Assembly (NCBI GenBank): GCA_964470035.1
Contig: CAYYBR010000236.1
Location: 1 to 6,709 of the forward strand
Direction of reading: 5' to 3'
Length of the DNA stretch: 6,709 nt
Source of the DNA: JAJRXG01 sp964470035
GTDB lineage: Bacteria; Bacteroidota; Bacteroidia; Chitinophagales; Saprospiraceae
Every line of letters starts with the position of its first letter. The first letter of the stretch is position 1. The translations under genes and the position numbers were made by a program. Of the stretch, positions 1-4,912 are shown in pieces. Below the pieces are notes generated by a model. That model was not told the origin of the DNA. It saw only the letters and a program-made list of their open reading frames with translations, and did no database searches.

Positions 1-1027
1 GCCGGAAGGAGAATATACTTTAACCGCCAGAGCTACTGATAACGAAGGAGGGTCTAAGACTTCTTTGAGTTCTTTTGTTACCGTACGCGAGCAGGTGAAT
101 GTCATAGGTGCAGAGCTTACAGGCATCAACGGAGCGATAGCTGTAGGGGCTAACGTTCAGTTGCAAGCATCCGTAGTACCTGCTGATGCAACGAACCAAA
201 ACTTGGTATATGAATCTTCAGATACTGGTATTGCTACAGTCTCAGAAGATGGCGAATTAACTGCAGTGGGTCAGGGAGATGTAACCATCACTGTGACATC
301 AGCTGAAGGGGGACATGTGGATTCGAAAGTGATAGAAGTCCTTGCTCTTTCAACAGAGTTCAACTGGTCTTTAGATCAATTAGCAGTGGGAACTGGGACT
401 CCAGATGGAGAAAATGTAGAAGCTAACCTTGTAGATGATGATACAGATACCCGTTGGTCAGTGCGCGAATTTCCACAGTCAGCTACCATTGACTTGGGAG
501 AAATGGTCCCAATCACTCAGACAGAGATCGTTTGTTTTGAAGACAGAGCGTATCAATTCATTATTGAAGCTGCTGAAAATGAAGAAGGTCCTTTTACAAC
601 TATCGTAGATAGAACAGATAACATCATACCAGGCACACCCGAGGCTCCTATTGTCAATTCTGTTGATAATTTTGAAGCCAGATATGTGAGGATTACTGTC
701 ATGAGTGCAGCTGTATATACTGGGCCATGGATAAGCCTTACTGAAGTGAGAATATTTGGTGTAGGTGAGCGACTAGCCACTAATGTGAATGATGTCTTTG
801 ACATCAACGTGCAGTTAATTCCTAATCCGGCATCCTCTTCAGTGATAATAGAAGGAGCGGAAGAGTATAATACAGTATCCGTATATGACCAGTTAGGAAG
901 AAGAGTGATACTAGAAGATATCAGAAACATAAGAACGCTTGATGTAAGTGGGCTAGAGTCTGGTGTCTATGTAGTTAAGCTCGAAGGCGACGATAAAGAA
1001 CATGTTTGCCGCTTAGTCAGACAGTAA
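1..1027 (+). CDS. Secreted modular protein, C-terminal part: Ig-like, Big_2, F5/8 type C and T9SS sorting domains (5' partial)
   Basis: The frame is open from base 2 to the TAA at 1025-1027, giving 341 visible residues. A TTG at base 65 is internal, not a start, because typical Ig-repeat sequence (GEYTLTARATDNEGG) precedes it in frame. Domains in visible numbering: end of an Ig-like repeat (1-28); a Big_2-type Ig domain (about 30-113) with the characteristic VVPADATN and GxATVSxDGxLTAVGxG patterns; an F5/8 type C (discoidin, CBM32-like) domain (about 118-254) with DDDTDTRW near the start and ARYVRITV and WISLTEVRIFG near the end; a T9SS type A sorting domain (about 266-341) with IPNPASSSVIIEG, VYDQLGRRV and SGLESGVYVVKL. 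Family knowledge says such proteins cross the outer membrane through the Por system and are anchored or released. F5/8C domains often bind glycans, so the missing part may be a polysaccharide-degrading enzyme, but that is inference. Domain calls are strong; the overall function is unknown. Confidence 0.9.
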   Translation, partial: PEGEYTLTARATDNEGGSKTSLSSFVTVREQVNVIGAELTGINGAIAVGANVQLQASVVPADATNQNLVYESSDTGIATVSEDGELTAVGQGDVTITVTSAEGGHVDSKVIEVLALSTEFNWSLDQLAVGTGTPDGENVEANLVDDDTDTRWSVREFPQSATIDLGEMVPITQTEIVCFEDRAYQFIIEAAENEEGPFTTIVDRTDNIIPGTPEAPIVNSVDNFEARYVRITVMSAAVYTGPWISLTEVRIFGVGERLATNVNDVFDINVQLIPNPASSSVIIEGAEEYNTVSVYDQLGRRVILEDIRNIRTLDVSGLESGVYVVKLEGDDKEHVCRLVRQ

Positions 1028-1054
1028 ATCTTTAAGACTTGGGGTTCATGTAGG

Positions 1055-1079
1055 GATTGAGCAGTTTCCTCTGCCAATC
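1055..1079 (+). terminator. Hairpin 28 bases after the secreted-protein gene, possible terminator or mRNA 3' end structure
   Basis: GATTG (1055-1059) pairs with CAATC (1075-1079) and GCAG (1061-1064) pairs with CTGC (1071-1074), around the loop TTTCCT, with a single bulged A at 1060. This makes a nine-pair stem just after the stop codon. No U-run follows it, so it does not match the classic intrinsic terminator. It could instead stabilise the 3' end of the mRNA, or be chance. Confidence 0.35.
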
Positions 1080-1110
1080 ATCATACAGTGCATAATGCAG
1101 CTAAAGGTTG

Positions 1111-1148
1111 AGCTAACAGTATAGCTGATCGCTTCACTTGGTGAGCGA
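1111..1148 (+). other. Two adjacent short hairpins
   Basis: AGCTA (1111-1115) pairs with TAGCT (1122-1126). TCGCT/CAC (1129-1137, one bulged T) pairs with GTGAGCGA (1141-1148) around a TTG loop. Together with the hairpin at 1055-1079 they form a row of three stems in under 100 bases. This is direct pairing by eye; function as an RNA element is not shown. Confidence 0.3.
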
Positions 1149-1351
1149 CTACATTCGTACTGTAAACTTCTCCAACTCTCTTTCGCAAGAATAGTTCTAA
1201 TGAGTCTTTGTGTCGTCCGACTTCGTAGCGTTCGTATGTGATGGTTGTTACCCTTCAAATGTAAAGTGGTCGAGGATTTGATTTGCTAAGCAAAGCTTAC
1301 GTAGGCACTCGTAGTGAAGCGCACTTTTACTATCTTACCTAAAAGCAATCC

Positions 1352-2236
1352 ATGAAACTAGCGATACATAACTGGATGCGCGCAGAGACTCTCGAAGATA
1401 CCCTAAGACGTATCTCTGCTATAGGATATGATTATATAGAGATCCAAGGTGAGCCATCTATGTATGATATACCTGCTACTAAAAGCTTGCTTGATAACTA
1501 CGGTATCCAATGCTATGGATCAGTGACCTTGATGTTAGAAGAGCGTAATCTTATAGCGAAGGATCCAGATCAGCGGAGGCAGTCTGTAGGATATGTCAAA
1601 GACATCATCACGATGGTGGGCGCGCTTGGTGGTAAGATGGTCTCAGTAGTACCGGCCACTGTAGGTAAGATCATACCAGATGGCACTCCCGAAGAGGAGT
1701 GGACATGGGCTATCGAAAGCTTGCGGACTTGCTATGATCATGCTGAGCAACACAACGTTCGACTAGGTATAGAACCCATCAATAGATTTGAAACCTACTT
1801 CATTAATAGAGGCGCTCAAGCGCTAGCGCTTGCAAAAGAAGTGGGTCCTAACTGTGGCATATGTCTCGATATCTTCCATATGAATCTGGAGGAAGATAAC
1901 TACTATGAGACGATAAAACTTTGTGCTGATAGACTTGTCAACTTCCATGTAGCCGATAACAATCGCTTTGCTCCAGGCATGGGACATCTCGACTGGGTGA
2001 AGATCATCGAGACACTTAAAGATGTGGGATACGATGAGGTACTCTCGGTGGAGTTTGCTGCTCCTATAGATCGCACACCTGCTAATCCTCATCCTGGCAG
2101 TATAGATGCCAACCCTGTCGGACTCAGCCCAGAGCAAAAGAAGTTTTTAGAAGACCATGGCAGCTCTGCTCTGACAGACGAGTTCTATACTTTTTTGACT
2201 CAGCGTTCTTATGATACCCTCAAGCCATTGATATGA
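1352..2236 (+). CDS. Sugar isomerase/epimerase, TIM barrel (D-tagatose 3-epimerase / hydroxypyruvate isomerase-like)
   Basis: The protein has 294 residues, the usual length for the AP endonuclease-2-type xylose isomerase-like TIM-barrel family. An in-frame TAA at 1340-1342 leaves ATG 1352 as the first possible start, and the protein begins with a typical first strand (MKLAIHNWM). Four metal ligands can be placed by comparison with D-tagatose/D-psicose 3-epimerases: E141 (in GIEPINRFE), D173 (in CLDIFHMN), H199 (in NFHVADNN) and E234 (in SVEF). Their spacing of 32, 26 and 35 residues closely matches the family. E147 and R205 match further active-site positions. Such enzymes use Mn or Co to move the carbonyl or invert C3 of a free ketose, or isomerise hydroxypyruvate, in the cytoplasm. 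After E234 there is a long Pro-rich stretch (about 237-260) not typical of the core fold. It is the first gene of the operon and overlaps the next by four bases. Fold and metal site are firm; substrate is unknown. Confidence 0.9.
   Translation: MKLAIHNWMRAETLEDTLRRISAIGYDYIEIQGEPSMYDIPATKSLLDNYGIQCYGSVTLMLEERNLIAKDPDQRRQSVGYVKDIITMVGALGGKMVSVVPATVGKIIPDGTPEEEWTWAIESLRTCYDHAEQHNVRLGIEPINRFETYFINRGAQALALAKEVGPNCGICLDIFHMNLEEDNYYETIKLCADRLVNFHVADNNRFAPGMGHLDWVKIIETLKDVGYDEVLSVEFAAPIDRTPANPHPGSIDANPVGLSPEQKKFLEDHGSSALTDEFYTFLTQRSYDTLKPLI
2233..2236 (+). promoter_or_regulatory. ATGA stop/start overlap, probable translational coupling
   Basis: The TGA of the epimerase gene (2234-2236) overlaps the ATG of the enolase-superfamily gene (2233-2235). 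No Shine-Dalgarno-like sequence precedes the ATG, so re-initiation by ribosomes ending the first gene is the likely way the second is translated. Confidence 0.7.
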
Positions 2237-3399
2237 CTATCGCAGATATAGAAGCTCATTGGATAAGTGTACCTATACCGGTGAAGGGACAGTGGAGATC
2301 GGACTATGGACGACTCACACACTTCGACATGTGTCTAGTCAAGGTTATCAGTGATGATGGTAGAGTAGGGCTGGGAGAAGCCAAGGCGGCGGTAGGGGCA
2401 TCAGGGTCATGTGCAAGCATAGTCGCCTGTATCACCCATGAGCTAAAACATAAGCTGATAGGCTTGTCCATCCATGATATATCACGGATATGGGAGCTGT
2501 CATACAACGGCAGTCGCGATCACTATGCCTTAGCACGAGGACGTACCTTTCCTATACTTGCTAATCGTGGTACGACCATCTCTGCTATGAGCGGTATAGA
2601 TATGGCCTTATGGGATCTTAAAGGCCAAGACTTGGGAGTGCCAGTAGTGGGTCTGTTAGGTGGGGCCTGTCGTGATCAGATGGAAGCATATGCCAGTGGC
2701 GGTTGGGCTGATGCTGATCAGATAGGCGAGCAGCTGAGTGGTTATGTGACTCAGGGGTATAAAGGTGTAAAGATGCGCGTAGGGTCTATGGATGATACGG
2801 TAGACTATAGCATCGCAAGAGTCCAAGCTGCGCGATCAGCACTAGGGCCAGATATAAAGATCATGACCGATGCCCACGGCACTTTTAGTGTGCCCGAAGC
2901 AAAGAGATATTGTAAGGGTGTAGAAGACTGCAACCTGTACTGGTTTGAAGAACCCATATCTCCAGATAATAAGATAGGCACAGCCGAAGTAAGGCAATCG
3001 ACACATATACCCATAGCAGCTGGAGAAAGTGAGTATACGAGATTTGACTTCGTAGAGTTACTGCAGCATCGAGCGGTGGATGTACTTCAGCCTGATCCTG
3101 GCATCTGTGGTGGTATCACTGAGACGATGCGTATAAGTGCATTAGCTGCTGCTTATCAACTAGAGTTAGCACCGCACTGTTGGGGCTCGGTGATTTCATT
3201 TATGGCAGGGGTCAATGTCGCCTTTGCATCTCCTTCAGCCGTAGTGATAGAGTTTTCCTTAGGAGGCAATCCACTGATGTATAAACTCTGTCAAGAGGAT
3301 CCCGAGGTTAGTGATGGTCTTGTTACTCGCCCTGGACGACCAGGGCTTGGGCTCACCTTGGATGAAGACTTTGTGAAAGAATATGCTAAAAATATATAG
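2233..3399 (+). CDS. Mandelate racemase-subgroup enolase-superfamily enzyme, probable sugar-acid dehydratase or cycloisomerase
   Basis: The protein has 388 residues, a normal length for the family. The N-terminal capping domain (about 1-130) is followed by the (beta/alpha)7-beta barrel. Metal ligands are D213 (in TDAHG), the Glu pair 239-240 (in WFEEP) and E265 (in AAGESEY). The mandelate racemase subgroup is indicated by D288 (in QPDPGICGG) and H316 (in APHCWGS), which form the His-Asp dyad, and by E340 (in VVIEF). At the end of the second barrel strand the usual K-x-K is K180-M-R182, so the second catalytic Lys is an Arg. Family members abstract the proton alpha to a carboxylate with Mg bound; most act on sugar acids, giving 2-keto-3-deoxy acids. 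The start is set by the four-base overlap with the preceding gene. The substrate cannot be named: a racemase or lactone cycloisomerase remains possible. Confidence 0.92.
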   Translation: MTIADIEAHWISVPIPVKGQWRSDYGRLTHFDMCLVKVISDDGRVGLGEAKAAVGASGSCASIVACITHELKHKLIGLSIHDISRIWELSYNGSRDHYALARGRTFPILANRGTTISAMSGIDMALWDLKGQDLGVPVVGLLGGACRDQMEAYASGGWADADQIGEQLSGYVTQGYKGVKMRVGSMDDTVDYSIARVQAARSALGPDIKIMTDAHGTFSVPEAKRYCKGVEDCNLYWFEEPISPDNKIGTAEVRQSTHIPIAAGESEYTRFDFVELLQHRAVDVLQPDPGICGGITETMRISALAAAYQLELAPHCWGSVISFMAGVNVAFASPSAVVIEFSLGGNPLMYKLCQEDPEVSDGLVTRPGRPGLGLTLDEDFVKEYAKNI

Positions 3400-3401
3400 T
3401 C

Positions 3402-3890
3402 ATGGCAAAGATAACTCGGATCAATCATGTCACCCTTGTTGTAGATCAACTTGAGAAGGCGGCAGAGTTTTACGAACATGAGATGGGATTGGAGCCGATT
3501 GCGGCATTTGTCTTTGACTATCCGACAGCCTTCTTTAAGATCACGGATGACCAACAACTCCACCTAACTGAGTGGGAAGACAAGCAATCATACCGAGGTC
3601 ACGTCTGCGTGCAGGTAGATGACTTTAATGCGATGTTTTTCAGGTGTAAAAAACTAGGCATCATCGACATCCATCCTTGGGGGAAGGTAAGGCGTCTGCC
3701 TGATGGTGCCATGCAGATGTTTATAAGAGATCCTTCTCAAAATCTTATCGAACTGTCATCGCATCCCACGTACGAACCAGATGTCCGGATCTTTGAAGAC
3801 GAGCTTTATCAAGAGGGGCTGTATGTAAGTGGTCGCAATGACTTCAGAGGCTATAAAAGTGAAAATGCCACTCTGTACCACGGCAAATAA
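3402..3890 (+). CDS. VOC-fold metalloprotein (glyoxalase/dioxygenase superfamily)
   Basis: The protein has 162 residues and a vicinal-oxygen-chelate fold made of two beta-alpha-beta-beta-beta modules (about 5-57 and 64-120). The first module opens with INHVTLVV and FYEHEMGLEP; the second ends with MFIRDPSQNLIELSS. Candidate metal ligands are H9, H54 (or E57), H67 and E117, in the positions VOC enzymes use, so a working metal site is likely. A tail of about 40 residues rich in Tyr and acidic residues (122-162) follows the fold and is unusual for glyoxalase I. The superfamily includes lactoylglutathione lyase, extradiol dioxygenases, epimerases and fosfomycin-resistance proteins, so the reaction is undetermined. 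The gene starts two bases after the dehydratase-like gene and ends three before the dehydrogenase, so a role in the same sugar-acid pathway is inferred. Confidence 0.85.
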   Translation: MAKITRINHVTLVVDQLEKAAEFYEHEMGLEPIAAFVFDYPTAFFKITDDQQLHLTEWEDKQSYRGHVCVQVDDFNAMFFRCKKLGIIDIHPWGKVRRLPDGAMQMFIRDPSQNLIELSSHPTYEPDVRIFEDELYQEGLYVSGRNDFRGYKSENATLYHGK

Positions 3891-3893
3891 CTA

Positions 3894-4859
3894 ATGATGA
3901 CAGACTCGTCTTTGCCCAATATCCTCCTCCTAGAATCCATCACAAAGGAAGCGCTGGATTTGCTAGCTAGTACCACTCATATCATCGAAGCTCCTTCGCC
4001 CGATCGTGGTGATGAAGTCATCGGCAGTCATGAGATCCATGGTATTGTCACAAGAGGCAAGGGCAGGGTAGATACGGCGCTCATAGATGCTTGTGAGGGA
4101 TTGCGCGTCATAGCTCGTTGTGGAGTCGGCCTTGATAACGTGGCGGTCGAGCATGCAACTTCGAAAGGCATAAAAGTCATCAACGCACCTGGCAGTAATG
4201 CAGATACGGTAGCAGAGCACACACTGGCCCTGATGCTGACAGCGCAGCGTAAGATGGTTGATTCTATCACTTCCGTAAATGCTGGCCGATGGTCCGATCG
4301 AAAACACTATGCTGGAGATGAGCTTCGTACTAAGACGCTGGGCATCATAGGCATGGGAGATATAGGAAAAAGGGTAGGCCACTTAGCCAAGGCATTTGGT
4401 ATGAATGTGATCTACTTTAATAGATCGAAGCTCGAGGCGCCATACGTACAAGTTGCACTTGAGGTGCTCTTGCGAGATGCGCACATCATCAGTATACATC
4501 TACCACTGACGGATGAGACAAGAGGCCTGCTCACAGCTACTTCCTTCATTGAGAACCCTCACCGACCTATACTGATCAACACTGCAAGAGGAGGCATCAT
4601 AAGTGATAAAGAGTTGATCAGCGCATTAGAACAAGGATCGATCTCTGCATTTGCAGGAGATGTCTTGGCTACAGAACCGCCTGCTCCTGATTCGCCATTG
4701 TTAAAGATGGACAATGTCTACGTCACCCCTCACAGTGCGAGCCTCACCACGCTTACTTATAATGAGATGTGTGTGTTGACCGTCCAGCATCTCGTAGATG
4801 TACTATCTGGCAAGACGATAGATCCTCGCTATGTATTTAATAAGGATGGGTTGAGTTGA
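3894..4859 (+). CDS. D-2-hydroxyacid dehydrogenase (phosphoglycerate dehydrogenase / hydroxypyruvate reductase-like)
   Basis: The protein has 321 residues and is a short form without the C-terminal ACT regulatory domain of many SerA proteins. The substrate-binding domain is about 8-103 plus 290-321, with ARCGVGLDNV at 74-83. The Rossmann domain is about 104-288, with GMGDIG at 153-158. The catalytic triad of the family is visible: R232 (in TARGG), E261 (in ATEPP) and H280 (in TPHSAS). The end of the second Rossmann strand reads YFNRS, with N176 and R177 where NAD-specific members have Asp; this suggests NADP(H), as in glyoxylate/hydroxypyruvate reductases. The enzyme would interconvert a 2-keto acid and a D-2-hydroxy acid in the cytoplasm. 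Two tandem ATGs (3894 and 3897) could serve as start. It is the last gene of the operon. Family is certain, substrate is not. Confidence 0.93.
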   Translation: MMTDSSLPNILLLESITKEALDLLASTTHIIEAPSPDRGDEVIGSHEIHGIVTRGKGRVDTALIDACEGLRVIARCGVGLDNVAVEHATSKGIKVINAPGSNADTVAEHTLALMLTAQRKMVDSITSVNAGRWSDRKHYAGDELRTKTLGIIGMGDIGKRVGHLAKAFGMNVIYFNRSKLEAPYVQVALEVLLRDAHIISIHLPLTDETRGLLTATSFIENPHRPILINTARGGIISDKELISALEQGSISAFAGDVLATEPPAPDSPLLKMDNVYVTPHSASLTTLTYNEMCVLTVQHLVDVLSGKTIDPRYVFNKDGLS

Positions 4860-4912
4860 AGAGGGCTCTATGACCTAATTTGAAGTTATAGTACTCAAGG
4901 TTACCGCCCTCT
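4860..4912. terminator. Imperfect stem-loop between convergent genes, possible bidirectional terminator
   Basis: AGAGGGC (4860-4866) pairs with GCCCTCT (4906-4912). Further in, TGACC (4871-4875) pairs with GGTTA (4899-4903, one G-T pair), and TTGA/GT (4880-4886) pairs with AC/TCAA (4893-4898). The structure starts right after the dehydrogenase stop codon and its other arm covers the last codons and stop of the barrel gene. The outer seven pairs are perfect. There is no long U-run on either side, so termination is inferred from position and symmetry. Confidence 0.45.

Larger units (their letters stand above)
1028..1351. other. 324-base intergenic region without a convincing gene
   Basis: This gap separates the secreted-protein gene from the four-gene operon on the same strand. 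I see no tRNA or rRNA signature and no intact gene. No good Bacteroidota promoter (TTTG, about 20 bases, TAnnTTTG) is present; the nearest -7-like element is TATCTTAC at 1331-1338, without a matching -33 box. The region holds several short hairpins (1055-1079, 1111-1126, 1129-1148 and two mutually exclusive ones at 1282-1299). The hexamer TTCGTA occurs three times, at about 1154, 1222 and 1231. Minus-strand frames give fragments that look protein-like but are broken by stops, so a decayed gene is possible. The operon promoter probably lies here, or the operon is read through from the upstream gene. Confidence 0.6.
1352..4859 (+). other. Four-gene operon for an unidentified sugar or sugar-acid pathway
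   Basis: Four genes on one strand follow each other with junctions of -4, +2 and +3 bases: epimerase/isomerase, mandelate-racemase-type enzyme, VOC protein and 2-hydroxyacid dehydrogenase. No room exists for internal promoters in the gaps. All four families act on small hydroxy or keto acids or ketoses, which supports a single catabolic route. No aldolase, kinase, transporter or regulator lies within the block, and the unit is followed by a convergent gene, so any missing steps must be encoded elsewhere. Confidence 0.85.

Noticed and set aside
65..67. TTG as a start codon for the secreted protein
   Set aside because: The frame is open to the window edge and the 21 upstream codons read as an Ig-like repeat, so the gene begins outside the window.
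553..930. Antisense open frame over the F5/8C and sorting domains
   Set aside because: It lies opposite a coding region with clear domains and shows no domain of its own.
1046..1258. 70-codon open frame on the minus strand in the intergenic gap
   Set aside because: It would need a TTG start, has a Ser/Arg/Cys-rich unnatural composition and no recognisable domain. Other frames in the same stretch look at least as protein-like.
1130..1321. CGCTTCAC at 1130-1137 and its complement GTGAAGCG at 1314-1321 as a long-range inverted repeat
   Set aside because: Eight bases at this distance can arise by chance, and no flanking similarity or mobile-element feature accompanies them.
1331..1338. TATCTTAC as a Bacteroidota -7 promoter element
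   Set aside because: It matches only part of TAnnTTTG, has no TTTG at the right distance upstream, and would leave a leader of only a few bases.
1028..1351. tRNA or other classical RNA gene in the gap
   Set aside because: No T-loop or acceptor-stem pattern could be found on either strand.
1823..2137. Antisense open frame inside the epimerase gene
   Set aside because: The plus strand here encodes metal ligands D173, H199 and E234; the antisense product has no recognisable features.
3963..4382. Antisense open frame of 139 codons inside the dehydrogenase gene
   Set aside because: It overlaps the conserved Rossmann region and its product is a Cys/Ser/Arg-rich sequence typical of a shadow frame.
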